A stretch of 41,601 nt of DNA, taken from Pirellulales bacterium. Its GTDB lineage: Bacteria > Planctomycetota > Planctomycetia > Pirellulales > JAICIG01. The notes under the pieces were generated by a model. That model worked only from the letters and a program-made list of their open reading frames with translations. It did no database searches and was not told where the DNA came from. The stretch lies in the NCBI GenBank assembly GCA_035533075.1, contig DATLUO010000171.1, positions 1-41,601 of the forward strand. Direction: 5' to 3'. The position numbers were made by a program, and so were the translations under genes. This document shows, piece after piece, positions 24,183 to 31,534 of this stretch (position 1 is its first letter; each line of letters begins with the position of its first letter).

Positions 24183-25466
24183 ATGTCGAAGAAGGTGTCG
24201 CAACTTCATCGGCGTCGGTTTTTGAAAACCGCCCTAACGGCCGGGGCCGCAGTGGCGGCCCCGACGATCATCCCCGGCTCGGCCCTGGGCCTCAACGGCG
24301 TCGTCGCCCCCAGCGAACGGGTCATCGTCGGCGGCATCGGCATCGGCAACCGGGGAACTTATGACCTGGGTTGCTTCCTGCAACAGCCCGACGTGCAGTT
24401 CGTGGCCGTCTGCGACATCAAGCAGGCCCGCCGCACGGCCGTCAAGAAGATGGTCGATGAGCGCTACGGCACGCAGAGCTGCGACACCTATCGCGACTTC
24501 CGCGAGTTGCTGGACCGCAACGATATCGACGCCGTGCTGATCGCCACCGGACCGAACTGGCACGTCACGGCCGCCACCTACACCGCCAAGGCCGGTAAGG
24601 ACATGTATTGCGAGAAGCCCTGCACCAAGAACATCGCCCAAAGCCTGTCGTTGGCCGAAACCATGCGGCGCACGGGCCGCGTGTTCCAGGCCGGCACGCA
24701 GCGGCGAAACCTGCCGCACTTCGCTTTCGCCTGCGAGCTGGCCCGCACGGGCAAGCTCGGCAAGCTCAAGCGGGTCTACGCTCATCCGGCCGGCATGCAG
24801 GCCATGATGAGCGGCTGGCTGCCCGCCGAAACGCCGCCGGATAAAGAGGTCGTCGATTGGGACATGTATCTCGGCCCGGCTGCCTGGCGGCCCTTCAACC
24901 AGGCGCTGCTCGATGGCTTCAACTTCGAGAAGGGCGGCGGACTGGTGGGCGGCGGCGTGCTGGAATGGGGATCGCATTGCGTCGATCTTTGCCAGTGGGC
25001 AGTGGGCGACGTTCCGCCCCCGGTCGAATACGACCCGCCGAAGGACGGCGAGCTGGTGGCACGCTATGAAAACGGCGTGGAGTTGATCTTCCGTGAGAAG
25101 GGCTGGATTCCGCTCGGTTCTTGCCCGGTGCGGTTCGAAGGCGAGACCGGCTGGGTCGAAGCGGGCGACAGCGGCAAGCTGGTGCTCAGCTCGCCGGAGT
25201 TGCTCGCCGGCCGAGAAGTGGCCGAGATCGGCGGCTATCCGGCGACGTTCCACGTCCGCGATTTCCTCGACTGCGTGAAGTCGCGCAGCCTGCCCAAGGG
25301 GAACGCCGACGCGGCCTGCTTCGCTCACATCGCCTGCCATGCCGCCAACATCGCGCTGTTCCTCAATCGCCGCGTGAAGTACGACCTCAAGAAGAACGAG
25401 TTCGTCGGCGATGACGAGGCCAACCGCCTGCGATCGGAGGCCCTGCGTGAGCCGTGGAGACTTTGA
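24183..25466 (+). CDS. Gfo/Idh/MocA family oxidoreductase, Tat-exported
   Basis: The ATG at 24183 has AGGAG 7 bases upstream. The 427-residue protein begins with a twin-arginine signal (HRRRFLKTALTAGAAVAAPT). The NAD-binding Rossmann start is VIVGGIGIGNRGTYDLG. VCDIKQARR, VLIATGPNWHV and the family CEKPCTKN motif follow, then KRVYAHPAG and the C-terminal domain (GGGLVGGGVLEWGSHCVDLC). Such enzymes oxidise or reduce sugars and sugar alcohols with bound NAD(P). Export with the cofactor pre-bound explains the Tat signal. Planctomycetes carry many paralogues, so the substrate cannot be named. The next gene starts 56 bases downstream. Confidence 0.93.
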   Translation: MSKKVSQLHRRRFLKTALTAGAAVAAPTIIPGSALGLNGVVAPSERVIVGGIGIGNRGTYDLGCFLQQPDVQFVAVCDIKQARRTAVKKMVDERYGTQSCDTYRDFRELLDRNDIDAVLIATGPNWHVTAATYTAKAGKDMYCEKPCTKNIAQSLSLAETMRRTGRVFQAGTQRRNLPHFAFACELARTGKLGKLKRVYAHPAGMQAMMSGWLPAETPPDKEVVDWDMYLGPAAWRPFNQALLDGFNFEKGGGLVGGGVLEWGSHCVDLCQWAVGDVPPPVEYDPPKDGELVARYENGVELIFREKGWIPLGSCPVRFEGETGWVEAGDSGKLVLSSPELLAGREVAEIGGYPATFHVRDFLDCVKSRSLPKGNADAACFAHIACHAANIALFLNRRVKYDLKKNEFVGDDEANRLRSEALREPWRL

Positions 25467-25522
25467 GAATTGTCTTGATCGTGTGACGTTCATCCCTTCG
25501 ACCCGTTTTTCGCCGCCCAGCC

Positions 25523-27670
25523 ATGCCCACCACCCGACGCTTAACCTGTTTTGTCGTTTCTTTTCTTTCCGCACTTGCGGCGATGGCCGCCATGCCGGCG
25601 TCGGCCGCCGACGCGCCAAAGACCCCGCCCGCAAAAGAGCCGGAACTGATCGCCGTGCTCCGCTCCGACGCGCCCAAGTCGGAAAAAGCGATCACCTGCA
25701 AGCGGCTGGCAGTGTACGGCAGCAGCGAGTCGGTGCCGGAGCTGGCCAAGTTATTGAGCGATGAGCAGCTTGCTTCGTGGGCGCGGATCGCGCTGGAAGC
25801 GATTCCCGGTTCCGCCTCCGACGAAGCGCTTCGCAAGGCGCTCGATTCGCTGCACGGCAAGCTGGCAGTGGGCGCGATCAATTCGATCGGCGTTCGCCGC
25901 GATGCCTACGCCGTCGATGCCTTGGCGGCGCGCTTGAAGGATCCCGACGTTGAGGTCGCATCGGCCGCCGCGGTGGCCCTGGGCCATATCGGCGGACCGA
26001 GCGCGACTCCTGTTTTGCGGCGGTCGCTGGCCGGCGCTACGGCGAAAGTCCGCTCGGCCATCGCCGAAGGCCTGGTGCTGTGCGCCGAGCGGTCCCTTGC
26101 GGAAGGCCGCGATGCCGAGGCGGTCGAAATCTTCGACGAGGTTCGCAAAGCCCAGGTTCCCAAACAGCGAGTCTTGGAAGCGACCCGCGGCGCTATCCTG
26201 GCCCGAAACGAAAAGGGAATCGCGTTGCTCTCGGAGTCGCTCCGCTCGCCCGAAAAAGCCCTGTTTCAACTTGCGCTGACGACGGCCCGTGAGTTTCCGG
26301 GCCGGCAGATCGACGAAGCCTTGGCCGGCGAGTTGAGCAGTCTCTCGCCCGATCGGGCGGCGCTGGTCATCCAAGCCATGGCCGATCGCAAAGAGACGGT
26401 CGTGTTGCCGGCCGTGTTGCACGTCGCCGGCAGCGGTCCCAAGGAAGTGCGTATCGCTGCCATCGCCGCTTTGGGGCGCGTGGGGAATGCCTCGTGCGTT
26501 TCCACGCTGCTGGACGCGGCCGTCCAGTCCGATCTCGACCTGGTGCAGGCCGCCAAGGCCGCCTTGGCCGACATACCGGGCGACGCCATCGATCGCGACA
26601 TTGTGGCCCGCCTCTCGCAGGCACAGGGCAAAACCTACGCTTTGCTGATCGATGTCGTCGGAGAGCGGCGTCTGAAGGCCGTGCCGGAGCTGTCGAAGGC
26701 GCTCGGTAATTCTGATCCGGCAATTCGTGCCGCCGCCCTGCGATCGCTGGGCGAAACGGTGGGGCCGAACGAACTGCACTTGCTGACCTCGGAAGTGGTG
26801 TTCCCGAAGCACGCGGAAGACGCGGCGGCGGCCCAACAGGCATTGAAAGCGGCCAGCATCCGCATGCCCGACCGCGAGGCGTGCGCGCAACAGCTCGCCG
26901 CGGCATTGGAAAAATGTCCCGCTGCGACGAAGCCGACGCTGTTGGAAATCCTGGGCGCGGTGGGTGGAACGAAAGCCCTGGCGGTGCTGGGCACGACGGC
27001 GAAGAGCGGCGACGACCGGCTTCAGGACGTGAGCAGCCGCCTGCTGGGCGAGTGGATGACGATCGACGCGGCTCCGGTGCTGCTCGATCTGGTGAAGACC
27101 GCGCCCGGCGACAAGTATCAGGCGCGTGCGCTGCGGGGTTACATCCGCATCGCCCGGCAGTTCACCATGTCGCCACAAGAGCGCGACGCGATGTGCCGGG
27201 CGGCCTACGACGCTTGCCGGCAGCCCGCCGAACAGAAGCTCGTGCTGGAAGTGCTCAAGCGTTATCCGAGTGAAGCAACGCTGAGGCTCGCCGTGCAGGC
27301 CGCCGAGGTTCCTCCGTTGAAGGACGATGCGGTGGCCGCGGTGTTGGCCATCGGCAAAAAGCTCCCCGGACACGAGAAGGAGATTCGGGCGGCCCTCGAC
27401 AAGGCCGGGGTCGAAAAAGTGAACGTGGAGATCGTCAAGGCCGAATACGGCGCGGGCAGCAAGCAGAAAGACGTGACGGCCGCCTTGCGGAAGCAGGTGG
27501 TCGGCGTGCCGTTGATTTCGTTGCCGGCGCCGGATTACAACACGGCCTTCGGCGGCGATCCCGCGTCGGGCACGCCCAAGAAGTTGAAGATTCAGTACCG
27601 CATCAACGGCAAGGCCGGCGAAGCGACCTTCGACGAAAACGCCCCCATCGTGTTGCCGCCGCCCAAGTAG
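25523..27670 (+). CDS. Secreted HEAT-repeat protein with a DUF3395-like C-terminal domain
   Basis: The 715-residue protein has a signal peptide (MPTTRRLTCFVVSFLSALAA, cleavage near ASAAD). About 600 residues of HEAT-like helical pairs follow, such as PDVEVASAAAVALGHIGGPS, VRIAAIAALGRVGNASCV and DPAIRAAALRSLGETVGP. The last 90 residues change to a beta-type domain: VEIVKAEYGAGSKQKDVTAA, then GDPASGTPKKLKIQYRINGK and ENAPIVLPPP. This pattern (YGxxxxxxDVTxxL, then DPxxGxxKxLxVxY) resembles DUF3395 (PF11875), a resemblance I could not test by search. HEAT arrays act as protein scaffolds. Its partner in the envelope is unknown. Confidence 0.85.
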   Translation: MPTTRRLTCFVVSFLSALAAMAAMPASAADAPKTPPAKEPELIAVLRSDAPKSEKAITCKRLAVYGSSESVPELAKLLSDEQLASWARIALEAIPGSASDEALRKALDSLHGKLAVGAINSIGVRRDAYAVDALAARLKDPDVEVASAAAVALGHIGGPSATPVLRRSLAGATAKVRSAIAEGLVLCAERSLAEGRDAEAVEIFDEVRKAQVPKQRVLEATRGAILARNEKGIALLSESLRSPEKALFQLALTTAREFPGRQIDEALAGELSSLSPDRAALVIQAMADRKETVVLPAVLHVAGSGPKEVRIAAIAALGRVGNASCVSTLLDAAVQSDLDLVQAAKAALADIPGDAIDRDIVARLSQAQGKTYALLIDVVGERRLKAVPELSKALGNSDPAIRAAALRSLGETVGPNELHLLTSEVVFPKHAEDAAAAQQALKAASIRMPDREACAQQLAAALEKCPAATKPTLLEILGAVGGTKALAVLGTTAKSGDDRLQDVSSRLLGEWMTIDAAPVLLDLVKTAPGDKYQARALRGYIRIARQFTMSPQERDAMCRAAYDACRQPAEQKLVLEVLKRYPSEATLRLAVQAAEVPPLKDDAVAAVLAIGKKLPGHEKEIRAALDKAGVEKVNVEIVKAEYGAGSKQKDVTAALRKQVVGVPLISLPAPDYNTAFGGDPASGTPKKLKIQYRINGKAGEATFDENAPIVLPPPK

Positions 27671-27686
27671 ATGTTTCGGAAGTCGA
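27671..27686. repeat. 16-bp direct repeat, copy 1
   Basis: ATGTTTCGGAAGTCGA is repeated exactly at 28351-28366 inside the 5' end of the DUF433 gene. Read on the minus strand, the surrounding bases give MGKFDFRNI, close to the DUF433 start MQKIDFRNI. This is probably a remnant of a second DUF433 gene. Confidence 0.65.
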
Positions 27687-27763
27687 ACTTGCCCATGACT
27701 GCATTTCGCGAAATCGGAATCGAACTTTGCGCGATCGACAAGTGGCCCTTGGTGGCGAATGGC

Positions 27764-28095
27764 TCACGGCGTCTCCATCAATTCGTGCCAGCTTGCGGCA
27801 TGCGGGGCCTCGAGCGCGATTCGTTTAAGACGCGGTAGATCCGCGATGCTTTTCAGAGTCGCCGTGACCGATTCGTCGGGAGAACCCAGCCAATCCTTGT
27901 GTAGCGCGCAGAAATCACGCGTATTGAAGGTCACAATGGCTCGGCCCTGCTCGTGGCACCACTCAAGGTGAGTGGTTCCGGCTCGCTCAAACGACCGGCT
28001 TCAGGCGTTGAAACAGCGTCGAAGCCGTTTGCACGCAATATCTCCGCCAACTCGCCGTGAACGTCCTCGTCAGTAAAGAATGAAATATCGCTCAT
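27764..28095 (-). pseudogene. DUF5615 PIN-like toxin gene, frameshifted
   Basis: The ATG overlaps the stop of the DUF433 gene (ATGA), as in VapBC-like pairs. The first frame reads MSDISFFTDEDVHGELAEIL, RANGFDAVSTPEAGRL, then goes out of frame near 27980 and stops at 27931. Another frame carries on with LEWCHEQGRAIVTFNTRDFC and ALHKDWLG, the expected DUF5615 continuation with its acidic PIN-type TFNxRDF motif. A single indel thus separates the halves. The last 40 residues (SVTATLKSIADLPRLKRIAL) do not look like DUF5615. DUF5615 proteins are presumed RNases. This copy is probably inactive unless the indel is a sequencing error. Confidence 0.7.
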
Positions 28096-28376
28096 GTGCG
28101 ACCCGGGCCACCGGGATAAAGTCGCTTCACCGTTTCCTCAGCGTTGGCGGCGATCTCTTCTTCCATCTCGACCGGGTGATCGTAGGCGTACGCCAGAGCG
28201 TCATGCACGTCGGACGGCCGCAAATGGGGATATTGCTGCACGATCCCCTCCACCGTCATCCCCATGCGATACCAGCCCAGAATCAAGCTCGCGCGGATTC
28301 GAGTGCCCGCAATTACGGCCCGGCCACCGCAACGGTCGGGGACTTTTTCAATGTTTCGGAAGTCGATTTTTTGCAT
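28092..28376 (-). CDS. DUF433 antitoxin-like protein
   Basis: The 94-residue protein starts MQKIDFRNIEKVPDRCGGRA and contains IAGTRIRASLILGWYRMGMT, VEGIVQQYPHLRPSDVHDAL and AYAYDHPVEMEEEI. This is the standard DUF433 winged-helix-like core (GTRIxV...ILxxxxxGxSxxEIxxxYPxLxxxDVxxAL). DUF433 genes commonly sit directly before DUF5615/PIN-type toxin genes and act as the antitoxin and repressor. That arrangement is present here, with a 4-base overlap. The gene appears intact. An extended -10 promoter lies just upstream. Confidence 0.88.
   Translation of the reverse strand: MQKIDFRNIEKVPDRCGGRAVIAGTRIRASLILGWYRMGMTVEGIVQQYPHLRPSDVHDALAYAYDHPVEMEEEIAANAEETVKRLYPGGPGRT
28351..28366. repeat. 16-bp direct repeat, copy 2
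   Basis: This is an exact match to 27671-27686. It lies in codons 4-9 of the DUF433 gene, so the two copies bracket the toxin-antitoxin-like pair. Confidence 0.65.
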
Positions 28377-28410
28377 GGTTCAAGATCCGAAGTCAGGAAT
28401 GCACGATGCC

Positions 28411-28419
28411 ATTATACCA
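28411..28419 (-). promoter_or_regulatory. Extended -10 promoter for the DUF433/DUF5615 pair
   Basis: On the minus strand the sequence reads TGGTATAAT, an extended -10 (TGnTATAAT) about 35 bases before the DUF433 ATG. It overlaps the stop codon of the acetyl-CoA synthetase remnant. No good -35 is visible. Confidence 0.45.
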
Positions 28420-28650
28420 GGGTTCGGCCGGTGGGCAGCGCCACTTCTTCTTCATCACTCCTCAACTTCGCCAACACGCTGTAATCCTCCAGCGTAGTCG
28501 TGTCGCCGATGGTCTCCTTGCCGGCGGCGATGTCGCGGAGAAGGCGGCGCATGATCTTGCCGCTGCGGGTCTTCGGCAAGGCGTTGGTGCCGCGGATGTC
28601 GTCAGGCTGGGCCAGGGCGCCGATCCGCGCCGATCTCCTTGCGAAGGCGC
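28412..28650 (-). pseudogene. acs: Acetyl-CoA synthetase, C-terminal remnant
   Basis: The last 65 or so codons of acetyl-CoA synthetase are clear: [55 protein letters not shown]. The SGKIMRR lysine is the conserved site acetylated in Acs. The remaining 580 or so residues are absent. Upstream, [10 protein letters not shown] appears in another frame, and a 10-bp near-tandem duplication (28617-28626 and 28627-28636, GCGCCGATC) explains the shift. Acs makes acetyl-CoA from acetate and ATP. This fragment cannot do so. Confidence 0.85.
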
Positions 28651-28684
28651 TTAATCGGGGCATGCAACGGTTGCGGTTGCGCAA

Positions 28685-28984
28685 TTACGGCGTTTCCAGC
28701 AATTCCCGCCAACTGTCGCCGGTCAGCGCGCGCTCCATCGGAGGCAACCGCACGACTTAGTTCGCGCGGCCCTGAGGTCGGCCGCATCGCGGTTTTGCAA
28801 AAAGCGCTCTAGGCCCGCATCGGCGATTTGGGTAAGGTTTGCAAACTTTACAAAGCCCGGTCCGGTTTTTATCGCGGCTGCGTGAAGTTTTGACTGTGGC
28901 CCACGGTTTGCTTAGAGGCCGTGGCCAGTGCGATTCGCAGTGGACGTGGATCGCTTTTGCGCATGGATTGCCGGAGTCGAGAGC
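28685..28984. other. Gene-poor gap with a possible gene-tail fragment
   Basis: About 300 bases lie between the acs remnant and the peptidase gene. On the minus strand a short tail reads RLPPMERALTGDSWRELLET, P, stop at 28685, recalling the tail SWHELMETP of the DUF5615-type pseudogene. A hairpin with arms CCACGG (28901-28906) and CCGTGG (28919-28924) lies in the peptidase leader. Nothing else is supported. Confidence 0.4.
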
Positions 28985-30013
28985 ATGGAAGCTCGTCTTG
29001 TTTCTGCCGCCGTCGTGGCGGTCGCGTTTTGTTCGTTGGGGGCCAGTCACCGCACCGCCAACTTCGTCGTTCGGGCCGCCACGGGCGAAATCGCCCACGA
29101 AGTCGGCCAGGCCGCTGAAAAATACCGTCGGGAGCTGGCCATCGAATGGCTCGGCAAGGAGATGCCCAACTGGTTTCAGCCTTGCCCGATCACGGTTGAG
29201 GTCGGACCGCAGCTCGGCGCCGGCGGCGCCACCAGCTTCATCTTCGACCACGGCGACGTGTTCGGCTGGCAGATGTCGATTCAGGGTTCGCGTGAGCGCG
29301 TGCTCGATTCGGTGCTGCCGCACGAGGTGACGCACACGATTTTCGCCAGCTATTTCCGGCGGCCCTTGCCGCGTTGGGCCGACGAGGGGGCCAGCAGCAC
29401 CGTGGAGCACGACAGCGAGCGGCGCAAGCAGCAGCGCATGCTGGTGCAGTTCCTGCAGACCCGCCGCGGCATCGCCTTCAACGACATGTTCGCCATGAAG
29501 CAGTATCCTCGCGACATTCTGCCGCTCTATGCCCAGGGCCATTCGCTGGCCACCTTCCTGATGGCCCAGGGCGGCAAACGCAAGTTCCTGCGCTATGTGA
29601 AAGAGGGGACCGATACCGACGATTGGACCACGGCCACGCAGGCCCATTACCGCTTTGCCAGCCTGGGTCAACTGCAAATGGCCTGGCTCGACTGGGTGCG
29701 CGGCGGCAGCCGATTGCCGCCGGCGAATCCGGCCCTCGAAGAGGCGGATATGAAGGAGCTTGTGGTCGCCGACGATGCCCGACAGCCCCGACCGACCGGC
29801 GATCTCATCCACCGCGAGCCGTCAACGGAGAGGCTGGCGGTGGCGCGGGTGACGCCGGCGGAAGACTTCGACGCCGAAACAGCGCCGGGACCCGTCACCA
29901 CGCAGAGCAGCCGGCCGCCCTCGGTCGAGCCTGCCCGGACCATCATTCTGGAATGGGCACCGCCCGCTTCGCCGGCGACGAAGGCCGCGGGCCAGTCGAT
30001 CTACCGCCGGTAG
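28985..30013 (+). CDS. Putative secreted zinc peptidase (gluzincin, MA-like)
   Basis: The ATG at 28985 gives a signal peptide (MEARLVSAAVVAVAFCSLGA); a GTG at 28928 would add 19 residues. The 342-residue protein has LPHEVTHTIFASYFRRPLPR and WADEGASSTVE. This is an HExxH zinc motif at residues 113-117 with a downstream Glu at 134, the arrangement of MA-clan gluzincin peptidases. YAQGHSLATFLMAQGGKRKF and ASLGQLQMAWLDWVRGG are typical of the following helical region. The C-terminal 100 residues are Pro-rich and disordered. It probably cleaves peptides in the periplasm or at the surface; the substrate is unknown. Confidence 0.82.
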   Translation: MEARLVSAAVVAVAFCSLGASHRTANFVVRAATGEIAHEVGQAAEKYRRELAIEWLGKEMPNWFQPCPITVEVGPQLGAGGATSFIFDHGDVFGWQMSIQGSRERVLDSVLPHEVTHTIFASYFRRPLPRWADEGASSTVEHDSERRKQQRMLVQFLQTRRGIAFNDMFAMKQYPRDILPLYAQGHSLATFLMAQGGKRKFLRYVKEGTDTDDWTTATQAHYRFASLGQLQMAWLDWVRGGSRLPPANPALEEADMKELVVADDARQPRPTGDLIHREPSTERLAVARVTPAEDFDAETAPGPVTTQSSRPPSVEPARTIILEWAPPASPATKAAGQSIYRR

Positions 30014-30115
30014 CGCAGGACCGGCAAAAAAGCTTGCGCTGTGCCTCGACATCGGATAGAATGCAATCAAGTGTCGGGCCCATGCTAGGCATCATGGCTG
30101 GAAATCGGTTCACCA

Positions 30116-30379
30116 ATGGATGATCCTGAACGGGCCATTCACGATCTCTGGCCCGAACCCTGGGAAGGCTTGCCTGGAGATGAGGGCGCTGTTAATTGGG
30201 ATGAAGAAAGTCGCCAAAGGAATGGCCGCACCAAGAACCCTCCTGACGCGAAAGGCAAATGGTGGCGATGGTACTTCGTATATCACAAGCCGACTTGCCA
30301 GCGGATTAAGATCAGCGCCGATCAAGACCCAGAGACAGGTCTTTGGTTCAACCCGCACTCGTCATCCGGCGACAATTGA
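30116..30379 (+). CDS. Small unknown protein, possibly a toxin-type C-terminal domain
   Basis: The 87-residue acidic protein starts MDDPERAIHDLWPEPWEGLP. It contains a compact Trp/Tyr-rich block, KWWRWYFVYHKPTCQRIKIS, then ADQDPETGLWFNPHSSSGDN. No family is recognised. Base composition is visibly less GC-rich than the neighbours, and the next gene follows after 6 bases. The pairing of a short Trp/His-rich domain with a second small cytoplasmic protein resembles orphan toxin-immunity modules, but that is only a guess. An overlapping frame at 30120-30389 looks less protein-like. Confidence 0.5.
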   Translation: MDDPERAIHDLWPEPWEGLPGDEGAVNWDEESRQRNGRTKNPPDAKGKWWRWYFVYHKPTCQRIKISADQDPETGLWFNPHSSSGDN

Positions 30380-30385
30380 CATGCC

Positions 30386-30769
30386 ATGAGCGAACAACCG
30401 ACCAATGTGCTGACCGAGACGAAGCGCCTACGTCATCGAATAAAGCGGCTGTACGACCTCTTGAACGAGCGTAAATTCGACAAATGCTTTGAAATTGTTG
30501 ACCCTCGCCTAAGAACGGCAGGCAAGATCACGCTGGAGTTATATCAAAGCTCTTTGTCGCACTTTATCGAGAAATACGGCCCTTTGCACGTGCTACGAAT
30601 AGACGGCCTTAAGCTGCATATCGACGTGCCAGCAAGAAATGAGGACCGGGATTTTGCCTACGCGCTGGTCGTCGCACAGGACGCGAAGGGGCGAGAGATG
30701 GCGTTTCGAGAGCGCTGGGTGAGAGAATCCGACGGGTTTTGGTACACGCGGAAATTGGGCCTTGTATAG
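30386..30769 (+). CDS. Small unknown protein, possibly NTF2-like or immunity-type
   Basis: The 127-residue protein (MSEQPTNVLTETKRLRHRIK) begins with a basic helical segment. RLYDLLNERKFDKCFEIVDP, LSHFIEKYGPLHVLRIDGLK, FAYALVVAQDAKGREM and ESDGFWYTRKLGLV follow. The helix, then curved beta sheet ending in GFWYTRKLG, recalls NTF2-like folds (recollection, not a search). There is no signal peptide or catalytic motif. It is probably co-transcribed with the gene 6 bases upstream and shares its lower GC content, suggesting the pair arrived together. Confidence 0.6.
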   Translation: MSEQPTNVLTETKRLRHRIKRLYDLLNERKFDKCFEIVDPRLRTAGKITLELYQSSLSHFIEKYGPLHVLRIDGLKLHIDVPARNEDRDFAYALVVAQDAKGREMAFRERWVRESDGFWYTRKLGLV

Positions 30770-30781
30770 CCGAAAATCGCG

Positions 30782-31534
30782 CTAGGGTATCATCGCCCGG
30801 CCGCCGGACGAGACGACCGTTTGCCCGGTCATGAAGCTCGATTCTTCGCTGAGCAGGAAGCGAATCACGTTGGCGATCTCGTCGGGTTGCCCGATCCGGC
30901 CCAGCGGCGTTTCGCTGACCACTTGGCGGATGGTCTGTTCCGGCAAGACGTGCGCCATTTCGGTTTCGGTCAGGCCCGGCGCGACGCAGTTCACCCGCAC
31001 GTGCGGAGCAAACGCCTCGGCGCAGCAGCGCGTGAGCGCGATCACGCCCGCCTTGGCCGAGGCGTAATGAATTTGCATTTTTCGCGGGCGAAGCGCCGCA
31101 ATCGACGAAACCGTGACCATGCGGCCAAAACCACGCCGGAGCATTTCGTCTTTGACGGCGAACACCACCAGGAACGTCCCGTTGAGGTTCACGTCGATCG
31201 TCTCGCGCCACTGCTCGTAAGACAGCTCCGCGTGGCTGGCAATGTTGCTGATGGCTCCGCAATGCGCCAGCAGGTCGATGGGACCAATCTTCGTTCGGGC
31301 CGCGCTCACGAGCCGTTCCACGTCGTCGGGCTTCGAGACATCGCAAGGGGCACAGACCGCGCGGCGGCCCAGCGAGCGGATTTCGCCCACGACGGCCTCG
31401 GCGGCGTCGGTCCGCGACGCGTAGCTGATGGCCACGTCGGCCCCTTCCCGTGCCAGCCGCAGCGCCGTGGCCCGGCCGATTCCTCTTGAACCGCCCGTCA
31501 CCAGTGCCACGCGGTTTGCGAATGCTTGGTCCAT
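30782..31534 (-). CDS. SDR-family oxidoreductase (FabG-like)
   Basis: The 250-residue protein has the classical short-chain dehydrogenase layout: nucleotide-binding TGGSRGIG at 13-20, CDVSKPDDVERL near 64, DVNLNGTF near 114, and the catalytic Ser-144, Tyr-157 and Lys-161 (TVSSIAALRP, HYASAKAGVIALTR). VRVNCVAPGLTETEM and FMTGQTVVSSGG follow at the C-terminus. The usual NNAG motif reads AHCGA. Members reduce ketones using NAD(P)H; FabG itself reduces 3-oxoacyl-ACP. The role here is open because no fatty-acid genes are nearby. Its start overlaps the end of the upstream truncated gene on the same strand. Confidence 0.92.
   Translation of the reverse strand: MDQAFANRVALVTGGSRGIGRATALRLAREGADVAISYASRTDAAEAVVGEIRSLGRRAVCAPCDVSKPDDVERLVSAARTKIGPIDLLAHCGAISNIASHAELSYEQWRETIDVNLNGTFLVVFAVKDEMLRRGFGRMVTVSSIAALRPRKMQIHYASAKAGVIALTRCCAEAFAPHVRVNCVAPGLTETEMAHVLPEQTIRQVVSETPLGRIGQPDEIANVIRFLLSEESSFMTGQTVVSSGGRAMIP

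Noticed and set aside
30120-30389. Alternative plus-strand frame overlapping the gene at 30116
   Set aside because: The frame starting at 30116 has a compact Trp/Tyr-rich block and better spacing to the next gene; this one looks random.
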